DNA of 64,000 nucleotides, from NCBI GenBank assembly GCA_026182355.1, contig JAPFBL010000530.1:178501-242500 (forward strand), read 5' to 3'. Source of the stretch: Hermatobates lingyangjiaoensis (Eukaryota; Arthropoda; Insecta; Hemiptera; Hermatobatidae). The position numbers and the translations under genes are program-made. The notes under the pieces were generated by a model. The model was not told the origin of the DNA and did not search any database. It saw only the letters and a program-made list of their open reading frames with translations. Shown here one piece after another: positions 13,364-28,800 of this stretch (the first letter of the stretch is position 1; each line of letters begins with the position of its first letter).

Positions 13364-16313
13364 CTGATAAAACGAAATACGATCCAAACTGGACACAATA
13401 CGAGTTCACGTATACACAAGAACTCGTATATATATATATATATCATCTCCAGAGATACAACATGTTTTTTTTTACATTTTTACATACATTAAACATTAAA
13501 TTTTTACATTAAAAATATAAAATGTAAAAAATAACCAAACTTGTAGTAATAATAGTGCTAATTGTAAAAAAGTGTTATAGCTCTAAAGATGACATAAATA
13601 TATGTCGAAACGTCGGCAAAAGGAGTAGTTTCACTCATAAGACCTCAACTCTAAAAAAAAATCACATGATAGTTTTGTTATTTTTTAGTATTTTGATAAA
13701 AAATATATTTTTTCCCCAGCTCAGTGTATTATTATCAGAAAAAAAATCCTCCAGTGACTAAAGTCGACTTAATGGTGCTAAATTCAACCAAAGTCGACTT
13801 AGAATTTAAAGGAAAAATTTATTTTTCATTTAAAATTATTTTTTTGGAAATTTAATTAAATATTCTACTGCTATCCGTATTTGAAAATAAAAAATCGTAT
13901 ATTAAAATTTCATTATAATGACTTTGATTTTTAACTTAAAATCTACAATTAGAAATGTCATTTGCAAGGGAAAACTGTCATAATCGACTATAGCCGATTT
14001 AAGAAGTCAAAGGGTTAATGATTACATTCTGCATATTTTCAAAAATTGCAACTTCTTTTTATAATTCTTTATTGCATGGTAGTCTTCGAAGCATGGGATA
14101 ATGCACAATGGGGGTTGATTTGAGCAATTCTTACATTAATAGGATGTTTGCTTTAGATTGCAAGCACCTTTCCTCTTCAATCTTTTCTTTTTAATTTTTT
14201 AAAAGAAAATTTTTAAATTTAATTTTTAATTTTTTGAAAATTTTTCAGTCTAATGTTTTTAATTAAACTGGACTAGAGTCAACTTAAGAGCGAAATGGGA
14301 AAAATGTTGTAATGAACTATAGTCGATTTAAGAGGCCAAAGGGAAGTATAAATTTTCAATCTACGAGGTGAAAAGGTTAAAAATAAACTGAATTTTAATA
14401 CAACTGAATTTTTTAGTACACTCATGCATCAGTTCTACAGGCTAAAAAGGACAACTGTCGAAAATTCCTGATTGTCCAAAGATTCCGATTTGGAAGCTGC
14501 CATGGTTTAAAAAAAAATGTTAAATATTTCCTTAAACAACACACAAAAAAGGGACAAAAATGGTCGAAAAAGAGGGAAGAACACAGCTAAACGTGTTCCG
14601 GCACAGCTGTAAACAAAGCGACAACAGATCCATCTGGCGGTACACTGTGGAAACATCGGAACGCGTCTGGCCGATCGAGACAGGTCCAAAAGCTTTAAAT
14701 TTTATCTGTTGCATCCAAAATCCGAAATCAAAGGGAGGTCCATAGAACTGAGGTATGAGTATAATCATGTAAAATAATTTTATAGTTAATTACCACAGAG
14801 GCTGTTAATGATATTAGAGATAACATGAATTAATTTATCTACTATAAGTGCAGGCCTTCTATAGTCAGTAAAGTTTTTTCAATTAGTACAGAAGATTTGA
14901 ACTTCGAATCTTAGACGGATATGTTATAAGATGTTATGTTGAACATGAAATCAGTATTCATTACGATGTCAAGTGCTTAAAGATTCTTACATTAGGTCAG
15001 TGGTTTCCAAACTTGATGTTACTACGCCTCCCTTAAAATATTTCATCAATTGGCACGATCAAATGGCATCAATTGCCATTAATCCGTTCCAGCCCCAAAA
15101 ATACTTACCCCTAATTATTTTTTTACGTAATTTTGAATAAGAAAAATGTATTTATAAACGACAAATATCGTATAAAAACATAATAAAAGAGAATGTAGAG
15201 GTGGATAGAAAAACCTGTTTAAAAAAACTGGTTTTATTAAGTTTACGTACAAATGTAATTAGTACTTTGATTATTTAAATTTAAATTAAACATAACTTAA
15301 ATGCTATTGCATACTTCATTTTAGTTACTGCTTTTCTCTTCACTGGTCTTTGCCTTTTTCGCAAGATTAAAAAAAAAACTGTCAAAGGAGGTTTGTTTCT
15401 TCCTCCCTTTCAGAATGCTACGGAAATGAGTTAGGCAAGTTTCATTACATAGATCCGGTGCACGACCAGTTGCAACATTTTCGGGGTGTTTCTTTGCCAC
15501 GAACTGTGAAACTCTATCCCATATTCCCAAGATCTTCCAATTTTCAAAGGTAAAGTGAGAACTGAGTGGGCCGTAGGAGGCATCGTAGATAAAAGAAATG
15601 TACATATTTATAAATGACCTGATACTAGTGTTTGGCTGTTCCACGTATCTCAAATTTCACTCGTATATCAAAACAAAATTTCGCTCATTTGACATCTCGT
15701 ATCTCAAATAACTCGTATGTCGGGGCACTCGTATCCCGAGGTACCGCTGTACTTTGAGTACTCTCTCGCTTCTACAGCGTCTTAATATTTATTGTAGGCT
15801 TACTTTCTTTAATTATTAGTCCTTCTACAAAGCACTTATTAAGTTAAGTAAATTTATTCATCCCTAAAAGACCATTATCAAGAAAGTAGAGCAATTGCTT
15901 TGAAAGTATTTAGCTAAGTAGAATACTTACCCTGATGAACTCCTGTTGGCATCAGCGTCCTTAATAAACCTGTCAGCTGTTGCTGCTGTTCTTACAGTAC
16001 TCCTGTCAAAGTAAGAAGCAGACCTGCTGGCAAAAATGTAAAGAAAACATTAAACTTAGGATACCTACTGACTAGATAAGAAAATACAAGTCACTCATTT
16101 CATTAAATGTTACATATTAAAGAATTCAATCTGTTATTTATGTTTAAAAAAAATAGTTTAGACGACTATCTTAACGCTAATTATAAAAAGAAATTTTAAA
16201 ATTTCATAATTTTATATTCTGCTTTTGAAAAAGGTTTTAAATAAAAACTGAAAACATCAGCAATGAGAGTTTAATTTGAGCCTGAAGAACTGACCGAATC
16301 CTGATAAATTTAA

Positions 16314-16356
<43 letters not shown>

Positions 16357-17061
16357 CACAATATGAAATGGGAAAACAAGACTAAGATCTTTCAACCGTA
16401 ACAAGCGGTCTTCGTCAGAGTCAAAAACCCGTTGTTACGGTTGAAAGATCTTAGTCTTGTTTTTCCATTTCATATTGTGGTTTGATCATTGATTGTTATT
16501 TCACGTGTTTATGTGAAATCTATATATATATATGAATTGATGCCAATTTCGAAATTCATACATTTTTTACTCAATTCTTCCACCTTTCTCACATAGGTTC
16601 TACATATATCAGAAACATGGAACACAAGTTCATCCAAATTTTAATTTCTATACTTTGAAATGTTGTAGTTGTCTCTGTCGACCATTTTCAAGGATTTAAT
16701 GATTGAAATACAACTCTACAAACAGAATAATTTCTAAAAATTTTAATATTATCAAAAAATTAAATTAAAAACATTAATAATCACACAGTAATTGTTTGTT
16801 TTTCCTGTGTGATTATTTTTTTCTTTTATTTTTTCATAATGTTAAAATTGAAGAAATTGTTATGTTCGTAGGGTTGTATTTCAATCATTATATCCTTGTA
16901 AATCGTCGACAGAGACTACAACATTTCAGAGTGTACAAATAAAAGTTTTGGTGAACGTATTTGAGAAAGGTGGAAGAATTGAGTAAAAATGCGTGAAAGT
17001 CAAAATGCATCAATTTTAAACAAAAATTGCATACATGAAGGCCTGCTTCCTAAATACACGA

Positions 17062-17093
<32 letters not shown>

Positions 17094-18466
17094 TATAATA
17101 AAAGATTTCACATAAACACGTGAAATAACAATCAATGATCAAACCACAATATGAAATGGGAAACAAAGACTAAGATCTTTCAAACATAACAAGAGGTCTT
17201 CGTCAGAATCAAAAACTAACTAAGGTTCGGTTGGGTCTCTGACGATGACTGGTTGTTACGGTTGAAAGATCTTGGTCTTTTTTCCTCATTTCATATTGTG
17301 GTTTGATCATTGATAGTTGTTTCACGTCTTTATTATGAAATCTTGTTATATATATATAGCCCTGAAGATGACATAAATATATGTCGAAACGTCGGCAAAA
17401 CGACTAGTTTAAATCATTGGACCTCAAAAAAATTAAATCATATATATATATATATATATATATTTAAATATTGATAAAAGTATCGACTGTGGAATAGAAA
17501 CAAAACCAAAGTTTATCGGGACTCGGTCAGTTTTTCAGGTTCATATTAAACTCTCATTGCCAACGTTTCGGTTTTTATTTAAAACCTTTTTCATAGGCAC
17601 AAGTATAATTTTGAAACAGAAAAACTAAGTACTACATTACAAATTATTTTAAAACGAAAAATAGTCTGTGGATTTCAAAACAACTGTCTAGTTTGAATGA
17701 ACACGTAACAGTGTAACTGTGACATTATATATATACTTAAAAAAAACTGTGATACATAGACAGAAACATATCAAAGACTCACTTTTCAATATTTCGACCG
17801 TAATGGCGGTCGTCCTCAGGAGAAGAAGTGAATTTGACGAAGGGAAGACGTCGTCAACGACGACAGTTGACTGTGTTGTCCCTCCGTCAATTCACTTCTT
17901 CTCCTGAGCACGACCGCCATTACGGTCGAAATATTGAAAAGTGAGTCTTTGTTATGTTTCTGTCTATGTGACATAGATTTCTGTCCGTTTATCATAGTAT
18001 ATATAAATATATATATTTATATACAAAACTATAGTTTTTCGGAACTCGGTCAGTTCTTCATGTTCAAATTAAACTCTCATTGCCAACGTTTCGGATTTTA
18101 TTTAAAACCTTTTTCATAGGCCTACAAAAACAGAGGAAATATAAGAAATAATACAATCATTCAAAAATCAAATCATACATAAAAGTGCAATTAGTTACAA
18201 TTAAGAAATTACAATAGAAATTTTGACTATAGGTTAGTGAGAAAACTTACAGAAGTATAAATTTTGAAATAGAAAAACTATGTATTACATTACAAATTAT
18301 TTTACACAGAAAAATAGTATGTGGATTTTAACAACAACTGTAGTCTGAATGACCTGAAATAACCAACCAAGGTAACCAAATTTCACCAGACAACCAATCA
18401 CCAGACCTGACCGAGTCTCGATAAACTATAGTTTTGTTTCTATTCCACGGTCGATATTTTTATCAA

Positions 18467-18510
<44 letters not shown>

Positions 18511-19227
18511 TGGTTGATGCAGGACCAAATAAGCTTGACTCATTTTTTTGCGTGCTGTTTTCAAAGTTGAAGGCTTCTAGCTCTGATCGAAGTCACGTAC
18601 AGCGGTTCTTCTCTTCCATGAAGTCATCTCCGCTATTTGCTTTGACTTCAGAAAAAATGAGTCAAGCTATGACTTCTAAAAGTCGCAAAAAAATGAGTCA
18701 AGCTTATTTGGTCCTGCATCAACCAATCACATATTAAAACCAGACACCTCATGTAGATATATATATATATATTTGTGTATTTTGGGAGCAGACCTTCAAT
18801 CAAACATGTTTAATTAAAAGTTATGCCAATTTTAACTTTTTAAAAAAAAGTTAAAATTGGCATATCTTTTAATAAAACATATATATATATATATGGAAAT
18901 ACGATCCAAAACAGACAAATGTAGTTCAATATAGACAAAGAAACATAGAGAAATCAAAAGAACACACTTACAGTTTCTAATTTTCGGTTTGAACCGTCTT
19001 CAGGAGAAATAAGAGAGGGAAACCAAGCGCACTGGTTCAGAGACGGTTGGTTTCCCTCTCTTATCTCTCCTGAAGACGGTTCAAACCGAAAATTAGAGAC
19101 TGTAAGTGTGTTCTTTTGATTTCTCTATGTTTCTTTGTCTATATTGAACTACATTTGTCCATTTTGGATCGTATTTCCAACGAAAAAGTGTATATATATA
19201 TATATATACACTATTCCTAATCCATAT

Positions 19228-19258
<31 letters not shown>

Positions 19259-20333
19259 TATATTAGTGTACTTCGGTAGCAGTCCTTCCTTTATACATGA
19301 TTGGTTATACACGACTGAATATTGTCGATCGATGATCTTCTTCTCCAACTTTTCAAGTTTGCGAAAAATTAATTTTTCGTTGTGAGAACAACGGTTCAAG
19401 GAATGAATTCTTCTTGTCGACGCGTTTCGACTGTCTACTGCAGTAATTTTCAAGACACAAAACAGGTGGGTTACCGGTCTCCTTATATAGCCGAGAGTCA
19501 GGGGGGTGAGCGCTGATTGGCTGTGCTATTGCACAGCTTGAGCACAGCCAATCTCGCTCACCCCCCTGACTCTCGGCTATATAAGAGACCGGTAACCCAC
19601 CTGTTTTGTGTCTTGAAAATACTGCAGTAGACAGTCGAAACGCGTCGACAAGAAGAATTCATTCCTGAACCGTTGTTCTCACAACGAAAAATTAATTTTC
19701 GCAAACTTGAAAAGTTGGAGAAGAAGATCATCGATCGACAATATTCAGTCGTGTATAACCAATCATATATATATATATACACTTTTTTGATGAAAATACG
19801 ATCCGAAACGGACAAATACAGTTCAATTAGATTAAATTCAATTCAATTAGATTATAATTATATATATATATATAGTTGAGGTATAAATAAACATTACGAC
19901 AATAACTGATTACTTCGCAGATATATTTGATTGTAAGTGACATACTCCCTGATGGGCGGAAGAGTTTCTATTCCCATTGCCAGTGTTGCATCTGAACTAA
20001 AAGTAGTAGCGTGTATTTCCTGCTGATAGAGCTGGTATAATTCTAGCAGGTCTCCAGGCAGGGACAGCTTTCCTTCTGAAAAGTCATTTCAACAATCAGT
20101 ATTACTTTTAAATGATGGTGAAAACAAATGTTCCTTCTTAATAAATTATCTAATCTTAATCTATTTTTATATGAAACTAATATCACGAATAATAACATCA
20201 TAATATATATATATATATATATACAATTAAAATAAATTGTGACACATAGACAAAAACATAACAGAGACTCACTTTTCAATTTTCGACCGTAATAGCGGTC
20301 GTCTTCAAGAAGAAGTGAATTGAACGGAGGGAC

Positions 20334-20377
<44 letters not shown>

Positions 20378-20601
20378 ATATAGATATCAAACCACACAAT
20401 AAAAATGGGGAAACAAGACTAAGAAAGATCTTTCAACCGTAACAAGCGGTCTTCGTCAGAGTCAAAAACCCAACTAACAGTCAGTTGGGTTTTTGACTCT
20501 GACGAAGACTGCTTGTTACGGTTGAAAGATCATAGTCTTGTTTTCCCATTTCCTTATTGTGGTTTGATCATTGATTGTTATTTCACGTGTTTATGTGAAA
20601 T

Positions 20602-20637
<36 letters not shown>

Positions 20638-23600
20638 CTATTGTATATGTTGTTTGTTTTTGATGGCTAGGTCATATAAAAGAAAATAAACGCCTTTCTA
20701 GGTCAACAGGAGGAGTTATTTGTTGGCCTAGGAAGGCGTTTATTTTCTTTTATATGACCTAGCCCTCAAAAACAAAACCTACTACATACAACAGAATAAA
20801 AGAGGTCAACAACAATTTTTTGAGTATATATATATATAATACAGTTCCAAATTTAAGATAGGTAGCACACAAATTAAAGAAACACACTTACAAACTCAAA
20901 TTTGTAGTGAGTTTTTGTTATTTGTAGTGACTAGCCGTTGCGTCTACAACGTGCTTAGTCTCCCTTTCTCTTTTTTCTTGAAGACGGATTGCCCGAGTTT
21001 GTAAGTATGTTTCTTTACTTTTTGTGCTACCTATCTTCAATTTTGAACTTTATTGTGTCCAGTTTGATTGTCTTTCCGTTTATAAGTGAATATAATATAT
21101 ATATATATAATATATATATATATATATAAATAAATAAAAACGAAGGAAACAACACAAAAGACACAGACATAACTCACATCGATATTTCGACAATCGTCGT
21201 CATCAGGAGTTGCGAAGAGCGAAGAGTCCCGCAGAAGACAGGGCGTACTGAACTCGGAAACCGCAGCCAGTAACCCACCACTTACCACCAAGCGGGGGAA
21301 GGGAGGGAAGGAAATGAAGAGCCAAATAAGACGTAAAAGAACGAGTAAAAATTATAACTATAAAAAATTATAAAAAAGTAGATAAATCAAATTAAAATTA
21401 ATAAAAATAATAAATAAAAAGTAAAATAATAAATAAATAAATAAAAAATAATAAATAAATTAATATAAAAATATATAAATAAATCATAAATAATTATCGT
21501 TTGAGGTTGAGTCCGGGGAAGAGCGAGCATCAAGTAAGCATATGTATGCCTCCTCTGAAGCTCTTAGGGTAACTTTATTGTTGGATTCGGGATCTGTTTC
21601 AGGATCTGAACCCTGAAACAGTCATTGAAACTGAGTCCATGCAGTTCGCATGGATGCTAACAGGCTAGTTACTGCGTTGACCGACTGAAGCCATGACCAT
21701 TCATACGAAGCTCAACTTATTAGAGTTAAGCCACGTAAAAGGAGTACACACTGATGCAATCCAGTCGAACACAGTTGCTCGAGTACAGGAGGAATTGACC
21801 TGAACCGGGTAGGAACTATGGTGGAGAGGGAATCGAAGGAAGGATTAGGATTTACAATCAGGCAAGTTTGACAGCACGGCGTCCACATTGTTTCATTCCA
21901 GGAACAGGATTGGAAGGCTGAGGCGGGAAAAATGAGAGTAAATGCTTTTTAGATTGCAGGTTTACGGTAGGAAATAGAAGGGGGGTGATTAAAGATGGAA
22001 GAAGTAGAAGTAGAAGTAACAAAATCGAAAAGACTCCTTAATAACAGCACGTTATTTTTATTATTTTTTATATTTTATTATTTATTATATTATTATTATT
22101 TATTTATTATTTATTATTATTTTTTATTATTTTATTATTATTATTTTTATTTATTTTATTTTTTATTATTTATTTATTATTTTACTTTTTATTTATTATT
22201 TTTATTAAGTTTAATTGGATTTATCTACTTTTTTATAATTTTTTATAGTTATAATTTTTACTCGTTCCTTTTACGTCTTATTTGGCTCTTCATTTCCTTC
22301 CCTCCCTTCCCCCGCTTGGTGGTAAGTGGTGGGGTACTGCTGCGGTATCCGAGTTCAGTACCGCCCTGTCTTCCTGCGACTCTTCGCACCTCCGATGACG
22401 ACGATTGTCGAAATATCGATGTGAGTTATTCTGTGTCTTTCTGTGTGTTTCCGTCGTTTTTATTTATTGTAAAAAAGTCCGCTGGACCGTTTCTTTTTAA
22501 TTGTTATATATATATATATATATATATACTTTTTTTCGTTGAAATACGATCCAAAACGGACAAATATAGTTCAATATAAACAAAGAAACATGAGAAATCA
22601 TGTATAATTTATGTATCAATTTCTCTGTATCAATTTCCCTTAATTTTTCAATTTTTCTTTTTATATATTTATTGTTTTTTCATATTCCATTATTTTATTT
22701 TATAAAGTATAAATTAATTATAAATTGATTCCTGTCTACCTTATTTTCTGTGAACGGGCGCGCATGCGGCAACACTGTTGGTCTCCAACCGTCTCTGTCC
22801 ATGCGCTTGGTTTCCCTCTCTTATCTCTCCTGAAGACGTTCAAACCGAAAATTAGAGACTGTAAGTGTGTTCTTCTGATTTCTCTATGTTTCTTTGTTTT
22901 ATATTGAACTATATATAGATATATATATTATATATATATATATATAATATATAGAAAGAAGTAACAATTGTATGTATTGCTAAATGAAGTACCTTCGATC
23001 AGCCTTCGTTGGCGAGTGATGATATCATCAGTTAGTCTTTGCTGACGCTGTAATCTCGTCAACATCTCGCCGCGTCTTCGCAGTTCATGCCCCTCCACTA
23101 ACCTCTCTCCTTGAAGCGCCACCTTGTCTGCCTCCAACTCATGCACCCTTATCAGCAGTGACAACATCTCTCTCTCTGTTTCACTGTCCAGCTGTTCCGG
23201 CAGCTCCTGAACAATCAAAGTTCTTCTAACAGTTAACGAACGACTTTTCTTATCGAAATTAATTTCAATAAGCACTTAATTTTTTTTACGATCAAAAACA
23301 TTAAAATAATTCAAAATATAGGTATATATTTTTTTTTTAGAATTACACAAACAATACAACTATGTATGTAAATTTGAATCTTCGCTCTTAGGTTTGGTTG
23401 GTTGGTTGACCTGTAATTGAACAGTTAGTTTTCAAATGTCTCTTTTAGTTTTACAGGTTGTTGACCCCTGCTATAGGTATTTGTGAATATCTGTTGGAAA
23501 GGTAGGATTTTAGGATTAGATAGTTGGTGAAGGGAAGGAAACGTTTCCACCGTGTGTTTAAAAAAAAGCATAAATAATTATGCAGGTCAATCCATGCATC

Positions 23601-25761
23601 CTCCTCTAATTACAATTGTCATTGACTCATTCAAAACAAAGTCAAAAAAATAAATAAAGAACTCTGATGTTATTCATGAATATTTTCCTTCATCAATAAA
23701 AATTTGAAATTTAAAAATAATTTTTTTTTTTAATTTAAAATAACACTTGAAAAATCCATTTAAAAACAGTTTATACACATTAAACATAAAAACAATTAAA
23801 CCTAGGTTTTTTATTAGTTTTTAATAATTTTTTTTATAAAACTCCTTCAAAGTACCTTTTTATGTATTAATTTCAGCAGTTTCCTATTTTTTTTCTTTTT
23901 TTAGTTCAAGTTGCCATGTATGAAGGCCAGGCTATGATTAGATTGAACATGATAATGATGATTAAACCTTACATATGTTATTTTCCATTTAAATAACATA
24001 ATAAGAGTTTATTGGGCTTGGCCTTTAAACACCCCTCTACCTATGACTCCATCCCCCCCCCCTTTCAAAGGAAGAATATTTTGCCATTTGTTTTTCGAAA
24101 AGAACTTAAACTTTCCAACGGGAAAAAACCTTTGATGTAAAAAAAAAAAAAAAAAGGGGGGGGGGGGGGGGTTTACTCGGGGTTAAAAGATCCCCCCTTA
24201 AAACCTCCCCTTAAATACCCCACCTTTGAAGTTAGGCAAAATTTAGGACTCCCACTGTAGAATCAATCTTCATTGTGTGGTATCACAAAGGGCCAATGCT
24301 CGACCTACGTGTATTCCCTTGTGGGACTACCATGTAACCTAACCTAACCTACATTGAAATATCAATTCTGGAGAGGACTACAGTCAACTTTACTATAATT
24401 AAATATAATATATTTATAATAGTTAATTATTAGTTATTATTATTATGATTAATATGATAGTTGACAGCCAATTAAGTTTTGTTTTAATTTCAATTGGCTA
24501 TAGTGTATATGTAACATCGGTCTTGTATACTTGTATATTAATTCCTGATACATCCGTATGATGAGAAAGATACTGACGTTTTCAAGTTTGACTGCTAACT
24601 GGCGACACTGGTCCAATTCACGGATAGTCTGTGACCGAAGCGCCACGTATCTTTCCTGTTCTCGTTCAATATAGCTCAGCTCTGACCAGGCTTGGTGGAC
24701 GTTCAGTTCTCCGTTTTCCATCCAACCTTTACAAAGAAACAGTGCCAAGTTAAAGGAATTGCTATAAATAAGTGTATACCATATATATAATTGTAACAAT
24801 CCATTTTCATATTGTGTAAATGTTTCATGTCGTTATGTGATTTCTTATTACCCTTTGTTAAATAAAATGAAATTTACATTCTTTAAAGGAACAACAATCT
24901 TAACCGGACAAAACCTTCGACTAGACTCAAGATCCAGTCTAGTCGAAGGTTTTGTCCGGTTAAGATTGTTTTTCCTTTAAAGAATGTAAATTTCAATTTC
25001 TTAGTAAAAAAATTCTTACTTCTGCCTATGAAAAAGGTTTTAAAATAAAACCGAAAAGTCGGTAATGAGAGTTTGATTTTTGAACCTAGAAAATTTGACC
25101 AAATCCCGATTAGATACCAAACACATCTATTCTATCAAATGGTCGATATATTATTGAATATATATATTGATAAAAGTATCGACCGTGGAATAGAAACAAA
25201 ACTAAAATTTATTGGGACTCGGTCAGTTCTTCAAGTTCAAATTAAACTCTCATTGCCAACGTTTCGGTTTTTATTTAATACCTTTTTCATAGGCAGAAGT
25301 ATACATTTTGAAACAGAAAAACTAAGTATTACATTACAAATTATTTTATAAAGAAAAATAGTCTGTGGATTTCAACAACAACTGTAGTTTGAATAAACAC
25401 GTGGCACTAAACTATAATTTCCAATGTGTGCTTAGTTTTTCTGATTGAAAATTTATACTTCTGCCTATGAAAAAGTTTTTAAATAAAAACCGAAACGTTG
25501 GCAATGAGAGTTTAACTTGAAGAACTCACCGAGTCCCGATAAACTTATTTATATATATATAGTTCAATGTACATAAAGAAATATAGAGAAATTAAAAACA
25601 CACACTTACAGTCTCTAATTTTTGGTAGAACGTTCTTCAGGAGAGATAAGAGAGGGAAACCAAGCGCACTGATACAGAGACGGTTGTTTTTAATTTCTCT
25701 ATGTTTCTTTATGTACATTGAAATGTATTTGTCCATTCGGATCGTATTTTCATCGAAAAAG

Positions 25762-25804
<43 letters not shown>

Positions 25805-28800
25805 GAATTAAAAAAGATAGCACACAGATAGACACAGGAATAACTCACTTCTACATTTCGACCATCGTCGTCATCAGGAGGCGAAGAGTCCCGCAGGAAG
25901 GCAGAGTCGCCGCTCTGCAGGACTCTTCACCTCCTGATGACGACGATGGTCGAAATATAGAAGTGAGTTATTCCTGTGTCTGTCTGTGTGCTATCTTCTT
26001 TAATTGGTTCTTATTAAAAAGTCCGTTGGACCGTTTCATTTAATTATTATTTTTATATATATGTATATTTGCATGGAGACGTTCTTGATTTCTTCGGAGA
26101 TATTGATACGAAGAAGCATTAAACACCGCATGCGATTGGTTGGCTATACTAGCCAGCCAACCAGTCACCCGGCCTCTCATGGCTATTGTACTCAGCCGAT
26201 TGGTCATCACCATTCATAGGGGCATCGAATTCGCTTACATCGATTACTAATTTGTATATTATATATATTATGTGCACTAAAAAACAATACCCGTTTAAGC
26301 TGGTATATATAACCAAGTAAAGCACCTTGTTGAAAGTCTTATATGTTATTTCCTTTGTAAGGCCTACATTATAGATATGAGTGTATAGCATGTATGGACA
26401 ATCTGTTGATAGGATTACCCGGAGTAGACCTGTCAGCAGTGGAGCCCTGCGTAGACGGTCGACCTCTGCTATATAGCTGACCTCTCCTCGCCTCCCACTG
26501 GCTGATGATCTGGTGCTGTCTCTCTGCCTCCACTCCTAGTGATAGTAAATGACCATCGATGTCCATCAGCCTTCGCCTAAACCAAACAGTAAATATCCTT
26601 CTTTAACCCAATTATATACCAGTCATATCATATCAGATCATATTTAAGTTAAACACTTAATAATAATAATTATTAATAATTTTATATATATTTTTTTTAT
26701 TGTTATATGAGGGTGATTATAGCACTGTGTCTTAAAAAAAAAGATTGTACTTTCCCTCTCCTGTACTAAAGTATCCCAGCAGTTAGTTTCAACTCCTCCA
26801 TGAAGCTCAGCACTTTGGCTGGTTCCAGTGCTAAAAGTTTTTCTATGGTTTTGTTGAGTGTCCCGGAGCACCTAACTCTGTGCAGCAAAGTTGCCTTATA
26901 GTCAGTCAGCAGGTGTAACGGTGTTTCTTCCTCTTTTTTTGCAGAATCTGCATAAACCATCATTGATAATGTCCATTCAGGCTCCCTACGTTTCAGGAGA
27001 AAGTAACTTCCTTCCTCCTTCTTCGGATCCTTAGCTGCACTTGTGGGAGGTTGGCTCCCACTAGTTAGCGCTTTTGGTTGGACCCTCTGCGCTTCCAGCA
27101 CATGATCTCAGGACTTCCTTCTCCTTAGTATCATACAGGGTAAAATCCCTGTATCTCTATCGGTGGTATACCTATTATTATTATCCCTATACCTATTATT
27201 ATTATTATTATTAATAATAATAGGTATATTTCTCAGATCGTATTAAAGTAAAACATTTTCGTAATATCAGTCAATATTTTCATATACTTAGTTTATTTAT
27301 AAAATCTACTAGGTATATTTCTCAGATCATATTTAAGTAAAACATTTTAGTAATTATCTGCCAATATTTTCATATACTTTGTTTATTTATAAAATCTACT
27401 AGATATATTTCTCAGATCATATTTAAGTAAAACATTTTAGTAATATCTGCCAATATTTTCATATACTTTGTTTATTTATAAAATCTACTAGATATATTTC
27501 TCAGATCATATTTAAGTAAAACATTTTAGTAATTATCTGCCAATATTTTCATATACTTTGTTTATTTATAAAATCTACTAGGTATATTTCTCAGATCAAT
27601 ATTTAAGTTAAACATTATCGTAATTATCAGTCAATATTTCCATATACTTTGTTTATTTATAAAATCTACTAGGTATATTTCTCAGATCATATTTAAGTTA
27701 AACAATTTCGTAATTATCAGACAATATTTTCATATACTTTGTTTATTTATAAAACTACTAGGTATATTTCTCAGATCATATTTAAGTTAAACACTTTCGT
27801 AATTATCAGACAATATTTTCATATACTTTGTTTATTTATAAAATCTACTAGGTATATTTCTCAGATCATATTTAAGTTAAACATTATCGTAATTATCATC
27901 AATATTTCCATATACTTTGTTTATTTATAAAATCTACTAGGTAGATTTCTCAGATCATATTAAAGTTAAACATTATCGTAATTATCTGCCAATATTTTCA
28001 TATACTTTGTTATTTATAAAATCTATTAGATATATTTCTCAGATCATATTAAAGTTAAACATTATCGTAATTATCAGACAATATTTTCATATACTTTGTT
28101 TATTTATAAAATCTACTAGGTATATTTCTCAGATCATATTTAAGTTAAACACTTTCGTAATTATCAGACAATATTTTCATATACTTTGTTTATTTATAAA
28201 ATCTACTAGGTATATTTCTCAGATCATATTTAAGTTAAACATTATCGTAATTATCAGTCAATATTTCCATATACTTTGTTTATTTATAAAATCTACTAGG
28301 TAGATTTCTCAGATCATATTAAAGTTAAACATTATCGTAATTATCTGCCAATATTTTCATATACTTTGTTTATTTATAAAATCTATTAGATATATTTCTC
28401 AGATCATATTAAAGTTAAACATTATCGTAATTATCAGACAATATTTTCATATACTTTGTTTATTTATAAAATCTACTAGGTATATTTCTCAGATCATATT
28501 TAAGTTAAACAATTTCGTAATTATCAGACAATATTTTCATATACTTTGTTTATTTATAAAATCTACTAGGTATATTTCTCAGATCATATTTAAGTTAAAC
28601 ACTTTCGCAATTATCAGACAATATTTTCATATACTTTGTTTATTTATAAAATCTACTAGGTATATTTCTCAGATCATATTTAAGTTAAACACTTTCGTAA
28701 TTATCAGACAATATTTTCATATACTTTGTTTATTTATAAAATCTACTAGGTATATTTCTCAGATCATATTTAAGTTAAACACTTTCGCAATTATCAGACA

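Noticed and set aside
27739..28303. Repeating 30-residue open frames in the 90-bp satellite
   Set aside because: The period is a multiple of three, so openness is automatic; no start context, domain or splice support.
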